Of a DNA stretch of 64,000 nucleotides, positions 20,723 to 32,317 are shown in pieces. The notes under the pieces are model-generated. The model saw only the letters and a program-made list of their open reading frames with translations. It searched no databases and was not told where the DNA came from. The position numbers and the translations under genes are program-made. The stretch's first letter is position 1; each line of letters opens with the position of its first letter. This DNA is from Trematomus loennbergii (taxonomy: Eukaryota; Chordata; Actinopteri; Perciformes; Nototheniidae). Where the stretch lies: positions 25,460,898-25,524,897 of the forward strand of contig JAAOOA010000002.1 in assembly GCA_012861695.1 (NCBI GenBank), given 5' to 3'.

Positions 20723-22299
20723 TTAAAGTCTAAAAGTGTGTACATAAGCAAGAATGGAACACAACATGGAAGTGAAGGAAGTGCTCTGTTTATTTAAATG
20801 TGAAAGTTAAATTAAAATAGTGTCCCTTGGCTGTGAAAGTTAAGATAAGAGTAGTTTTAAAATTGAAAGAAAAGAGAATATTAAATAATACCTTTGCAAT
20901 AATATCTATATTTGAAGTTGATATCAAAGTGTATATTGGTTAATAAGATACAAACATCATTAAGAAATAAATGTATATAAAAACAACATTCAACTTTATC
21001 CTGGCCCAATATATTGGCAAACAGTCGGGGGTCCGTCTGTGTCAGTTCTTTGGTGTCAGCTTGGTGTGTCCGGGCATTAACATACAGTAAAAAGTGTACA
21101 TACCAAGACAATGGCTTCATCCTTGATGGAAGCAATGTTGTGGTTCTTCTTCCGCCCAGACACCCAATCCTCTCGCTTCTCATCAAACCGCTTGAGCTTC
21201 TTCTCAAGGCGCAGCTTTTTTGGCTGCTCCTTAAGGCAATGTGCACAGATCTTCTGTGCACAAAATAAAATGTTCTGACAGAAGGGACATGTCTTTTTTG
21301 TAGACCCACCTGGCATGATTAACACAGGATTACAAACAGACAGACTGACAAACACAGGAAAGTAGAGAAGTACACAGAATAGATAGAAGGGTGAATAAAG
21401 AAATAGATGATAGATATAAGAGAGCTGGATAGGGAGATAGGGAGAGTTTGGCTCTTAAAAGTGCCGTTGGTTTTATGATGGTGTAGATCAGTGTATGGGT
21501 TTGTGGTGTGGGTACAGGAGCTGCAGGAGAGAACAGAAAAAGTGAATTATGTAGTGAAACTAGCTTTTTTAAATGCACATTGTGACGGTTTAACTACTTT
21601 AGACAGACTGAGTGAGTTCATTTACGTGTTTCCTGTTTCAGACTCGTAACAAGCACATGGCCGTGCACATGGACTATGCCCCTCCCCCCCAAACATGTGT
21701 TAAATGTCCGCTCGGCAGCACTGTCATGTGTCAAACAAAAGCGATTAAAATAACGTATAACTCACACTTTAACACCGACGTATGTAGCCGTAATTAAGAC
21801 AAATATTTTCCACACACCACTTATGAGCTGATATAAATGTAGCTAAACTAGTTTAAGCTTATGTTGAACGTGAGCTAGCTAGCTAGCCGCCCGCAAGAAT
21901 AATTTCACATTAATGTTGCTTTGCTGATTATGGCGGAAGCATTTCTCAGACTTAGAACAGTTCATTATGTATGATGAACTATGCGAGAAAAGGCTTAAAA
22001 AAAAGCCCCAATTATTAAATCATGCATCAGACTTTAGTGACACAACTTACTTTGTCAGAAGATGGATCGCAATGCCGGTGGCAGCGGTCTTTGGCCAATA
22101 GGTGGTGCTCTGAATTATGTCATTTCCTGTACCGATTATACAATAAAATATTAATACATTTCCTATATTTTGACACAATAACTATTTAATAACCTAAGTA
22201 GCCTACAGACAAAAACAAAAAAGTATATATTGCCTTATAAAATGCAGAAAAGTGTAAACATCAAGCATGATAATAATAAAATAAAAGACTAATGATATC

Positions 22300-22620
22300 T
22301 TAAACCTTAATAAATAAAATGGAAAATTAACCGACAACAACAATTTAACATAAATAAAACAAGGATTAAAACAAGGATAAGTTTGACTCAATGTTGTGTA
22401 AAGTACCCGTTATGGTTATAAAAATTAATTAAAAAAAAAAAAAAAACATTGAAAATAATACAGCTTCCGGTTTCCGACGGTCTCCCTTCTCCTGGCAAAT
22501 ATCCTAAACCTTAATAAATAAAATGGACAATTGATCGACAATAACAATTTAACATAAACAAAACAAGGATAAGTTTGACTCAATGTTATGTAAAGTACCC
22601 GTTATGGTTAAAAAAAATAA
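22300..22620. repeat. tandem repeat (about 202 bp) spanning the palindrome's right end
   Basis: AAACCTTAATAAATAAAATGG ... GTAAAGTACCCGTTATGG occurs at about 22301-22418 and again at about 22503-22608. The first copy straddles the palindrome boundary, so the outer edge falls inside a tandem repeat. Confidence 0.65.
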
Positions 22621-22837
22621 ACATTAGAAAATAATACAGCTTCCGGCTTCCCGAGACACGAAGAGGAGACACGAACAATTCTTCCACTTAAAATGCATTA
22701 CTTTGAAAATCGTGCTTTCTGACACGAAAGAAACGTGTGCATAAACACCATATCCCTACGTGCATTGCGGCTAAAACATCCAATCACCGCTGAGGATTAT
22801 TGAAAAGTCCTAAATCTGTTTCTGGTATTGTTTCGGA

Positions 22838-23560
22838 CTTTATTTTGAAATTCAGTTCCTGACAGACGTCAAAAAAGACAGAGATTATCGAATTAAACCA
22901 ATAAATAAAAACAAGGATAATTGTGTGTTATTGTTGAGTAAATAACAGTGTGTTATTTTGAAAAGAATAACAAATTAGAAGGAAAAAAAGATTTTAAAAA
23001 TACAGATTTCAGTATCCTGAGGCTCTGAGCCCCATTTTTTTCCCTCACAGATGGCAACAAAAGTCCGAAATGATACGATTTTAAATAAAAGCAATAATCG
23101 TGGCTTGATATTGAGTAAGAACATGTTTTTATGAACCACACAGCTTCCGGTCTTCCACGACCAGACCGAGAAAAAGACGTGTTGACTTTATTTTGAAATT
23201 CAGTTCCTGACGGACGTCAAAATAGCCCGAGATTATCGAATTAAACCAATAAATAAAAACAAGGATAATTGTGTGTTATTGTTGAGTAAATAACAGTGTG
23301 TTATTTTGAAAAGAATAACAAATTAGAAGGAAAAAAAGATTTTAAAAATACAGATTTCAGTATCCTGAGGCTCTGAGCCCCATTTCTTTTCCTCACAGAC
23401 GGCAACAAAAGTCCGAAATGATACGATTTTAAATAAAAGCAATAATCGTGGCTTGATATTGAGTAAGAACATGTTTTTATGAACCACACAGCTTCCGGTC
23501 TTCCACGACCAGACCGAGAAAAAGACGCGTTGCAGGCACGAAACACATTACCAATAGAAA
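22838..23560. repeat. tandem duplication, period about 348 bp
   Basis: The block starting GAAATTCAGTTCCTGACAGACG and ending GACCAGACCGAGAAAAAGACG is present twice with few differences (for example at 22861 and 23209). Parts resemble 37263-37330 (GTGGCTTGATATTGAGTAAG). No convincing gene; the weak minus-strand frames are repeated with the unit. Confidence 0.7.
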
Positions 23561-23689
23561 TACATTGCTTTTAAAATCGTTCTGTGTGACACGAAAATAA
23601 GGGGATAATCGTGGTGGTGCACACGAATCAATAGATTAAATAACGTGACTATAACACGAAATGCCGTGAGACTGGGTTGCATATTGCGT

Positions 23690-24100
23690 TAGCTTAGCCG
23701 ATCTCCATTTAGACAACGCGCATTTTAAAAGGTTTTTCGCCTGCCGTCTTGTCTGCAGACTTGTCAAAGCATTAATTCATGGTTTTTACTAACCGGTATC
23801 AGTATGTTGTTACTTCGGCATCATTTTGAAACGTGTATTACAATTAAATCACGGTCAAATATGTTCATCTTGTTGTAGTTGTAGCCCCCTTGCCAGCGAT
23901 TCTCTCTCTAGTTTAGCAAACTCAGCCCGACTCAGCCCTGTTTGTTGGCCCCGATAGAACCACGATTTTGTCGGGCCAGAAAAAAGGTGAAAAAGTAGCC
24001 CCGGGCCGGAACTAGGCATAGTGGAAACGCAACCAAAAACGGGCCCGGCACGACAAGGCACGCTTAAACCGCGCTCCGCGCCATGGTGGAAATGCGCCAC
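23690..24100. repeat. dispersed-repeat fragments
   Basis: The stretch 23750-23880 (GCATTAATTCATGGTTTTTAC onwards) recurs at 54305-54415 and, inverted, at 53805-53910. The stretch 24020-24100 (GTGGAAACGCAACCAAAAAC ... GTGGAAATGCGCCA) is the inverse of 30152-30235 and 56888-56985. No gene is seen. Confidence 0.6.
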
Positions 24101-24750
24101 TAGATTACTGCAACTCCCTCCTGGCTGGTCTACCTGCATGTGCCATCCGACCTCTGCAGCTCATCCAGAATGCAGCGGCTCGTATGGTCTTCAACCTTCC
24201 AAAATTGTCCCACACCACGCCGCTCCTCCGCTCACTTCACTGGCTTCCAGTAACTGCTAGAATCCACTTCAAGATAATGGTACTTGCGTAATGCTGTGAA
24301 TGGATCTGGCCCTTCCTACCCCAGCACGTGCACTCCGCTCTGCATCGGCCAAACGGCTCGCTGCACCCGCACTGCGAGGGGGACCCAAGTTCCCATCTGC
24401 AAAAACACGTCGGTTTGCTATCCTGGCTCCAAAATGGTGGAATGAGCTCCCCATTGAAATCAGGACAGCAGATAGCCTACACATCTTCCGGTGCAGACTG
24501 AAAACTCATCTCTTTCGACTCCACTTCGAGCAATACAATTACTAACAAAGCACTTATATACTAATAAAGGACTGGCTTATCTAAAGCCAGTTGAGTAGCA
24601 CTTGAAATGTTTTGGCTCTATGAAACCTGATGTACTTATATGATTCTGTTTTCTTCAAGTTTGTATCTTCCTGGTCGAATGCACTTATTGTAAGTCGCTT
24701 TGGATAAAAGCGTCAGCTAAATGCAATGTAATGTAATAATGTAATGTATT
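24101..24750 (+). mobile_element. L2/CR1-group LINE 3' fragment with tail
   Basis: The plus strand encodes, with interruptions, the reverse-transcriptase C-terminal motif DYCNSLLAGLPACAIRPLQL, IQNAAARMVFNLPK and LLRSLHWLPV. It ends with the L2-type tail TAAGTCGCTTTGGATAAAAG, then CGTCAGCTAAATG and TAATG repeats. The element is 5'-truncated and inactive. The first part of the block abuts another repeat fragment at about 24100. Confidence 0.75.
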
Positions 24751-27700
24751 AAGTTGGTTGTTACTTTCAGAAAACATAAAAAACAGTTAATCTGACATTA
24801 AAGATAAAAAAAAAGAATTCTAAATTTGTTTATCAGTTAACAATTAAGTAAATTAAATATTATTTATGCATGTTAAAAATGTACTTGTTTTAAACCAATA
24901 AACAATTTGCAGTCTAATGTTGTCCTTGAAAGTAACTTGGATCATTACAAAACCCATAACCAAACAAAATACTTTAGAACAATTTTGCTGTCGTTTACTT
25001 AGTGTATCTTGAGTCTTCTCCTGCAGATCAACAATATTAATCGCCAGCATCAACACCCCCTGCATGACATTACACTCCTCTTGGAGGAGGGGACACGTCA
25101 GCAGAATCAGGAAGATTTCTGGTGATTTTATGGGACGGCTTGAATTGCAGAGCAAACCAATCAGGAGTGTAAGATTTACCTGCAAAAAATAAATTGAGAT
25201 TACATTGTAATGTTTAAACAGCATGAATAAGTTTGTGAAAAAAACAATTTAGTGGCTAGTTTGAACCATTTCCATGCATAGAAGGGATTTAGAGCCTTGT
25301 GGGTCACAACTGTATATCTCAGTTCACGTCTCAAGCAAAAGAGAGTAATGCATGGCGGTAATTCAAACGTCTTAACTGATTGTTTGATCCATGGCACTGC
25401 CAGCAGCTGGTTGAAAGCTTCGCTAGCTGCATCAAGGTCCACAGTTAGAGCATTGCTTCTGATGGAGGCCCACTGATATGAAGCATTAAAACAAAGTAGC
25501 AGAACCAGAATGAGTTGATGGAATTCAGAAGATTTTATAATTCTTTTTTTTTTAACTCATGAGTTAAACAATCGAAAAATAACTCACTCAGCCTTCGTGA
25601 AACTTGCAACAAGACTTGTGCTGGTCTGAAACATGGAAGATATTTCTCTGTTGAATGAAAAGAAAAGGAGGGAAACCATGAAAACACTGTATCTACTGCT
25701 GGATGTATGATATTTATGTGTGCAGCTACTTAACTCCAACCGTAATTAAAGTATGAAAATAATGACCTCTTTGCCTCTACGTTGCCATGTGTCATTGACA
25801 GCCATTGTTGAAGTTTAGTCTCATCAAGCCGCCCAGTTATCTGTCCTTTGTCCAAATGCTTAAACGACAGACATGAGATTTAACAGATTTAAGCTCTGAT
25901 AAAAAACTAACATTAAATCAAGGTAAAAAAATAAATATATGATAAAATCTGCAATAACAATGGACCTTGTGCATGAATGTTTTCTTATTTGTATCTTGTG
26001 TTTGTTCCTGAACACAGCAATAAGATGAAAATAAGAAAATCCTATATGGGATTCACGCAACGTGATCTGACAGCCATATCTGTTCCATCTTGAGTATGTT
26101 GATGAATTGTGTTTGATCTTACATTTGATGCGTTTGCCTAGCAATTTTCATTCAGCATAAGGGGGAAAGCCCCACTAAAACCATATAAGGGCATCAGACT
26201 TATCAGTTAAGATTACATCTGTACTTGAAATGTTTCATGCAATATGCAGTGAATCTCTGAATAGGTGAACATATTACCTGTGGAGGTGAAGTGTAGGTAC
26301 AGCTTGTATTCCACCCAGCTGATATTTTCAAGTCTGCTTAAACCAGGAAAAAATATATTGCATATTTAATTGATCTCTTTTAGTTTTACACTACTTCTAC
26401 CATAAAAAGGACATTGATTAGAACTGCTGCTAACTAGACTTATTTCTCTGCTAAGGATACTATTTCTCCAATATGCCTTCACAAAGCAAATAGTTGTATG
26501 TTGCTATATTAATGCTCTGAATCTTTTATTAGGGAACTTACAAATCTACTAAACACCACCCTGGCCATACATACACACCCTTGGGAACGGCTGCCACACC
26601 TTCAGTGGTCCATGGAAGAGATACCAGAGTGGGAGTCAGACTATTTTCTGTTCGCCCTGTCCCAATTTGACCTTTGGCCCCATCACCAAAAGCCCACAGC
26701 TGGCCAGAGGAGGACAAAACCAGTGTATGACGTCTGGGGGACAAAAACAATTGTGATTGTAAATCAATAAATCCAATTAATTTATATAGCTGTACACATC
26801 AAATGTAAAGTTTGTCTCAGGGAGAGGGGGGAGTAACAGAGGAGGGATCCCTCTCCCAGGATGGATAGATGTGCAATAGGTGTCCTTTTTTATTGTAAAT
26901 GTAATGAGCTAGTCACTCGAAAACGCCACAATACATTAAGCCTTTTTTAAATGAAAACACTGTTTTCACCTGCCACAGGAAATGTGTGATGCAGGTCCAT
27001 CCAAACCGTCCACCAGTCTGGGTTTCAGTTCATTATCAGAGGAGTTGTGACCCAGCTGACCGTAGCTTCCCTCTCCAAAAGTGAAAACCTTGCCGTCCTA
27101 GAAATCACGGCGTCACATATCAAAATAAGCAACATCCTAATATTTTTATTATATTTACAATGGAATTTATGATTGGTTGAAATCTGAAGATTCAGTACCT
27201 TTGTTAACACAGCAGAGTGTGCTTCTCCACAGCTTATGAAGGAGACACCCAGAGGTCTGAGGGCGGGTACCATGCAGATGTTGAACCTGTCTGATAAATA
27301 TGATAAAAAAATAGAATAAAAGATTCCCATTTCCAAAATAATTATACATACAAACTATGATGGTCTGTACAATTTCAATATTTGAGGTTAACATTTTAAA
27401 AGCCCTCTTTTCTCTGGACAGAAGGCTTTTATTCTGAAATGTTACCAGGCTAAGGTTGTGGAAAATGCAGTGACTCCAACAATGAAAAGAATACTGGCTT
27501 GCAATGGGCAGTGACTATTATTTACAAATGAATCCATATTTCTAACTCTAAAAATGACAAAAGCCCTCCACTTGCATGGACAATTTGCTGCTTGCTGAAC
27601 ATCACATTACACAATTGAAGTACATAATTGTTACCCTCCACCCTGTTGAGACCCAGCTGGCCAGATTTATTGGCCCCGCAGCAGTACACCAGGCCTGGGA

Positions 27701-28440
27701 GTGTGAGGAACAGGGAGTGGGTCGCTCCGGCCGTAACCTGGGTAACCGCTACTCCGGTCAGAGCGCACACCAGGTCAGGTACAAACTGCAGCGACACCTC
27801 CTTCCCCAGGCCCAGCTGACCATGACTGTTCGAACCCCACGAGAATACATCGCCTCCTGAAAGTGAAATAATAGACTTTTATTCTTTTGTATTATTCTTT
27901 TTTATTCACAAAAATAACTGTAAGACTGTGGGCTTGTTCAGAAGATAATGTCAAATGAATATGTTTTCCTCTTTAGATTAACCTTTTGATTTAAAAATGA
28001 AAATAATTGAACATTCAACATGTATATCCTCTTTTCTGAAATGTGTCGCACCTTTGTCTGCCTTAAGCTCCCACTAATTAAAGAACATTTACTTTGCACT
28101 AAATTGTCGGTGGGGAATAGGGAAACTGGCACAGTGATAAATTAACATTAAAATCGAAATCATTATTACACATAACTAAATATAACAAACTGTGGAACAA
28201 ACAATGTTACTGTTGCATATCATATCAGAGAGATGGCATCAGTATGTGCATTGTCATACCTTTAGTCAGAGCCAGAGAGTGGGAGTTTCCACAAGCAACT
28301 TGAATCACAGGTATTGGCAGTGGCATCTGCACATGACTGCATGTTGACGAAACAATAGAAAGTAAAAATGATCAAACAAATGCCTACTTTCAGACCTAAG
28401 TATACATATTCATACATTGCTGCTTAGTGTGAGATCTTAC

Positions 28441-28591
28441 CTTGGTCTGTTGTGGAGTAGATTTGGTAAAAGGCCTCTCTGTCCGTCCTCTCCTGCCCCC
28501 CAGGAGAACACCTTTCCAGATGCACACACAGCCAGGCAATGGTCCTGACCACAAGCTATGGTCACCACATCGCCCAGCCCCTCCACAAGAC
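28441..28591 (-). pseudogene. copy A exon 2 with 1-nt insertion
   Basis: The exon encodes an RCC1 strand (GLGDVVTIACGQDHCLAVC). It is 151 nt long against 150 in copy B because a C run on the plus strand (28496-28501) has six C instead of five. The frame shifts right after FSWG. Confidence 0.8.
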
Positions 28592-28629
28592 CTTATACAG
28601 GGGGACAGAAAAGAGGATAACATATCAGG

Positions 28630-28835
28630 CATGTGGCGCAGTGGACTAGGGCGTTGGTGTTCGGATCAGGGCAGCACAGGTTCAAACCCCACTGCAGTCA
28701 GCATGTCGTTGTGTCCCTGGGCAAGACACTTCACCCCAAATTGCTCCTGTAGGGATTGCCCACAGTATTGAGTATGTAAGTTGCTTTGGATAAAAGCGTC
28801 TAACAAGTAACATGTAATGTAATGTAATGTATATT
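28630..28835 (+). mobile_element. tRNA-derived SINE with L2-type tail (copy A intron)
   Basis: The head has a pol III A-box-like GTGGCGCAGTGG and a B box GGTTCAAACCC. A central GTGTCCCTGGGCAAGACACT block follows, then the tail GCTTTGGATAAAAGCGTC and TAATG repeats. The same SINE is at the same place in copy B, so insertion predates the HERC duplication. Confidence 0.8.
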
Positions 28836-29535
28836 TGGAATAACAATATCGCCCATCTAATACAAAACAAATCAAGCGAAACGGTTCCAAACGTGCTATC
28901 AACTAAACATAAGAAAAAGTGACAATGCTCATAAAAAAAATGGTGGAAAGTAGGCTACTACTAACTAACTACATTGCCTTAAATGTAAAATGTTGAGTTC
29001 ATTTACTTACTGGTTTCATTTAATGCAATGCTATTCTTTTACAATGTAGGTCATCTTGAATGCAGGACTATATATACTGTATTTTTTTACTTTTAATGAT
29101 CTTAATTATTGTACTGCCACTAATTCCCACAAACCCGAATACATCACTGTAATGAATGTTCCAATTTCCCCTCTGCACTTGAACATCATGCATAACTTTC
29201 GTTGTCTTCACTGACAAGGGGTAAACGAAACTGAAACGTAGCACAGCTGATTGAGCTGCACAACAAGTTCATTTATGGATTTCGATGCAGGCTCATAAGA
29301 TAATGATTAAACACAAGATAAAGTAAATGTAATTGTCTTGAAAGACGAAGAACCATCAGATATTCCTCATCATATATCCTCAAAATATATTCTCAAAATA
29401 TATTCAATTTAGATAAAAAAATGTCATGATAAAAAATACTTCACGTTTTTACTAAAGTACTAACTGTCTAAGTTTTTATTATTGTATGGGCTACTACATG
29501 GCTATTTCTTTTTATGTCGAGATTCTGCAGCCTAC

Positions 29536-29650
29536 CTGTTGTTCTCCCATCTTTACGGTTCTTCTTTCGTCCAAGTTGTCCCTGAGAGTTGTTTCCACAT
29601 GACAACACGCCGCCCTCCCCGTTGAGCAGTAAAGTGTGCTGGTTCCCACA
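29536..29650 (-). pseudogene. copy A exon 1, 5'-truncated
   Basis: Only the 3' part of exon 1 ([20 protein letters not shown] region) remains. At about 29650 the sequence jumps to what in copy B lies at about 56243, removing about 770 bp that include the start codon and the first RCC1 strand. Confidence 0.8.
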
Positions 29651-29934
29651 GGTGAGGTCATCATTATTGGCTCAGACCAGCTGAAACTGAAACAATGCTG
29701 CCAAGCTTCCACAGAAGTGTAGCACCTGTACTTTTTTTATTTATACATACAAGTATACACATATACACACAATCAGTTTGTTTGCCATTACATTAGTAGC
29801 CTATAAATACATTGATTAAAAAACACAGAGAGTGAAGAAATCCACATTCCACAAAGGCCAAATGTTTTATATTTCAATCTTAAAAATTTCTTTATAAATT
29901 GCTTCTTCTTTGGCCCATACTTCACCCAAGTTTC

Positions 29935-30240
29935 ATGAAAATTGGGTTTGTTCAGTACTGCTGAAAAACAAACAAACAGAACCAAAACAAAACATCTTTA
30001 CAAAGCTATTCATCTTAAGGCCAAATAAGTATTTGATACTGGAGAGTTTTTGTTTTATTCTTTTCTAAAACAGCGGGACGATAGCTCATATATGAGACTT
30101 CAAAAGTCTTTTATTTTGAAACTCTACATCAGATTATCCTGATATTCTCTAATGGCGCATTTCCACTAAAGCGCGGAGCGCGGTTTAAGCGTGCCGTGCC
30201 GGCCGTTTTTGGTTGCGTTTCCACTAGGCGTAGTTCCGGC
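29935..30240. repeat. dispersed modules (TTTGATACTGG unit and GCGCATTTCCACT end)
   Basis: GGCCAAATAAGTATTTGATACTGG onwards recurs at 32455, 56590 and 56760. The stretch 30152-30235 (ATGGCGCATTTCCACTAAAG) recurs at 56888 and, inverted, at 24020-24100 and 32397-32415, consistent with termini of a transposon family. Confidence 0.55.
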
Positions 30241-30652
30241 TAGCAGAGTAATTATGTTGTTGAAAATCTTAGGTCACAGGCTTCTCCAACAATGCAACAT
30301 AATAATACAGATAGTAAAAGTAATACAAAAAGAAAAATAGTTCTAAAATAAAGTGAGAGAGAAAAACAAAAAAAAGTGGAATAGTGCAGTACGAGTCTAT
30401 ATACAAGTTATTGGAATGATATATATTAGATAGTAGATATATATTACTAAGTAGCAGATGAATGATATGAAATTGTTTCAGCAGTTCAATTGTTTAACAG
30501 TCTCACTGCCCGCGGGAAGAAACTGTCTCCGAATCTTTTTGTTTTTGCCAGGATGCTGCGGTAACGTCTGCCAGACGGCAACAGAAAGAACAGTCCGGAC
30601 CAAACCCTGTGTCCCATTATTAAAAAAAAAGAATTTCTGATTCTGATGTAAA
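30241..30652. repeat. probable LINE 3'-end remnant
   Basis: The sequence CAGTCTCACTGCCCGCGGGAA with a following GCCAGACGGCAACAGAAAGA and an ending GAATTTCTGATTCTGATG is of a type seen in fish retroelement 3' regions. Family assignment is from memory of such motifs and is tentative. No coding capacity. Confidence 0.35.
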
Positions 30653-30656
30653 TTAA

Positions 30657-31175
30657 AGTGGACCTATTATGCTATATTGGAACAATATATTGTAGGGCCA
30701 TACCTATACAAAACATGTCTGTGAAGTTTTTTGCTTAAAATACCAAACAGTTCACCCATTGTAGCCATGCCTCATACTGCTCATACCCCTCTTTTGCAGC
30801 CCTGTTAGAGAAACGTGGATTTTGGTTCCTTAGCTTGAAAAAAAAAAAAGAGGAGGCGGAGCTAATGCATGTGCTCTACACAGTACAGGTTAGCTCTGAG
30901 TGTTAGCGAGGCTTGCTAATGTAAACAAAGACGAGATTACGTCCAAAACACGTCAGGCATTGTTTCTGATTTTCTGTGGGTCCGCTGCCGATTTGACGTC
31001 AGATCGGCAGCAAATCTGTATCCACTTGTTGTACCCCTGTTTTTAAAAGATTTGGGTATGGAGGAAAAGAGAGAGGGTTTTATTTTCTGACGCTGCGTGA
31101 GTTCCCCGACACACCGGGGACACATATTTATGTATAAAAGACATCACAAAGTGCATTTTGCATGATAGGTCCCCT
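30657..31175. mobile_element. TTAA-flanked MITE
   Basis: It starts AGTGGACCTATTATGC and ends GCATGATAGGTCCCCT, inverted termini, with TTAA at 30653-30656 and 31176-31179. No transposase. Unit 2 lacks it. Confidence 0.7.
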
Positions 31176-31476
31176 TTAATGTATATTTTCTTGTGTCTGA
31201 CGCGTTGTGAGAATGAACGTGCATATATATATTTACTTGTGTGCGCGAGCGTGACACGCATTGCAGACCGCAAGTTAACCGCAAGTTTACCATGACTTTC
31301 TAATGCTTCTATTGCCATTTTTGCCGAGGTTCAAGGCATTGGCTGCAGACAAACAGTGCCATTTCTCCCACTAGTTCAAGCCATCATACTGTATGTATGT
31401 ATTGAATGTGTGTGTGTATACAGGGGCGCCATTTGCCGACAGGCAAGTGCTTGGACCAGAAGGGGTCCCCAAAGAA

Positions 31477-31600
31477 GGTAGATTAATCCAATCCAATCCA
31501 ACTTTATTTATATAGCACTTTAAAACCTCCAGACCAAAGTGCTGTACAGAGAGATACATAAAATATAAAATCACACAGCTCAGCTCACAAAACATAAATA
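31477..31600. repeat. fish interspersed repeat fragment
   Basis: TTTATTTATATAGCACTTTA followed by AAAGTGCTGTACAGAGAG resembles a common fish retroelement-derived motif. Exact family not determined. Confidence 0.4.
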
Positions 31601-31747
31601 AATAAATACATTTAAAATAAAAGATACAAACACAAAACTGGCATTGATCCGGACCATTGACCTTGTATAAAATTCACAAGTGGACCTTTAACAAAAAAGT
31701 TAAAGAGTACCCCTGCTATAGATACTACCCCAGTTCCTAAACTGTAA

Positions 31748-32317
31748 CGGGCCGTCTCCACGGCAGCGTTAAAAAATCTTGAAACGCTTCTGCCCATTCA
31801 CTTTGAATGGGGTGACGTCACTTTTTTCGCTTTCGCCGAAATGCATTGTGGGCAGGCGAGCGGAGATTCTCAGGATTTTCAAGATCCAAAGTTGAACAAT
31901 GTTCAACTTTTGAAGCTGAGGAGGAAGCGTCAGCCAATCAAATCCTGTGTACGCAAATCTGACAGTTCAAGCTCTAGCCAATCAAACGGCGTGTATGCTG
32001 GGAGAGACAGACCGCAGGTCATTTCCTCATATTCCAAAACATGGAGGAGAAATTAGCGGTAGCGAATCAATCACCCGGTGCTTTATGACCAGACCTACCG
32101 GGATATAAACCGGAGGAGCCAGGCATGGAGGGAGGTGGCAGAGACAGTGGTATGTTTTCGCCTGTTTTGGGGAGTTTATATCCAGTTTACTTCGGGCTTT
32201 TTGGCTTCATATGTCGCGGGCGGGAGATTCATGTGATTGGTTGATCGCAAAAAAATCCCCAAGCCTCAGATACGCCCACCTCCAAGATTTTTTTAACGCT
32301 GCCGTGGAGACGGCCCG
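31748..32317. mobile_element. PIF/Harbinger-like MITE
   Basis: The inverted termini CGGGCCGTCTCCACGGCAGC and GCTGCCGTGGAGACGGCCCG are perfect over 20 bp and continue imperfectly. Flanking TAA trinucleotides (31745-31747 and 32318-32320) form the 3-bp TWA duplication typical of PIF/Harbinger. No transposase. Confidence 0.8.

Larger units (their letters stand above)
17993..21316 (-). pseudogene. unknown three-exon gene, right-arm copy (nearly intact)
   Basis: This is the mirror of 2490-5950. Exon 1 is 21104-21316, exon 2 is 19700-19865 and exon 3 is 17993-18351, with GT-AG junctions. It has the same five-cysteine N-terminus. Exon 3 has five G where the left arm has four, and both poly-C tracts have 8 C, so the frame runs through an acidic tract and two minisatellite units. 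One base is missing relative to the left arm at about 18067 (TGCACATCAT against TGCACCATCAT), which brings an early stop just after. It is either an authentic shorter C-terminus, a frameshift, or a sequence error. Function is unknown. It lies between the D array and the palindrome end and is transcribed towards the D array. Confidence 0.6.
1417..22389. repeat. 21-kb palindrome (large inverted repeat)
   Basis: The sequence from 1417 reads as the reverse complement of the sequence ending at 22389. Paired coordinates sum to about 23806 in the outer part (2490 with 21316, 4106 with 19700) and to about 23537 near the centre (10997 with 12541). The left arm is 1417-11192, the right arm 12344-22389 and the central spacer 11193-12343. 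Arm identity looks very high, with scattered single-base differences. The arms also differ by larger events: a hAT remnant only in the left arm (about 6288-7057), a tandem duplication of about 648 bp only in the right arm (about 16.5-17.1 kb), and a 512-bp stretch present at 14054-14565 but absent from the left arm. No terminal target-site duplication is evident at the outer ends. Confidence 0.93.
24990..29650 (-). pseudogene. HERC-type ubiquitin ligase copy A, RCC1 half (truncated)
   Basis: The exons encode RCC1 beta-propeller repeats and the following linker, as in HERC E3 ligases. They are 29536-29650 (truncated), 28441-28591, 28260-28326, 27635-27856, 27199-27286, 26970-27097, 26579-26733, 26278-26333, 25767-25858 and 25588-25647, plus linker exons at about 25373-25500 and 24990-25181 (LILLTCPLLQEECNVMQGV). 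Telling stretches are FSWG, ACGQDHCLAVCASGKV, VACGNSHSLALTK, FTFGEGSYGQLGHNS and LWAFGDGAKGQIGTG. Exon 1 lacks its 5' part and start codon relative to copy B. Exon 2 carries a 1-nt insertion. No HECT exons follow; the next sequence is the LINE at 24101-24750. It is therefore a pseudogene despite retaining RCC1 exons that copy B has lost. Confidence 0.85.

Noticed and set aside
1417..22389. A purely mirrored assembly artefact
   Set aside because: The arms carry private insertions, deletions and substitutions. A haplotype-joining artefact remains possible and is listed as a test.
28630..28835. A functional tRNA gene, suggested by A-box and B-box motifs
   Set aside because: No cloverleaf is evident and the unit ends in an L2-type tail with TAATG repeats, so it is a SINE.
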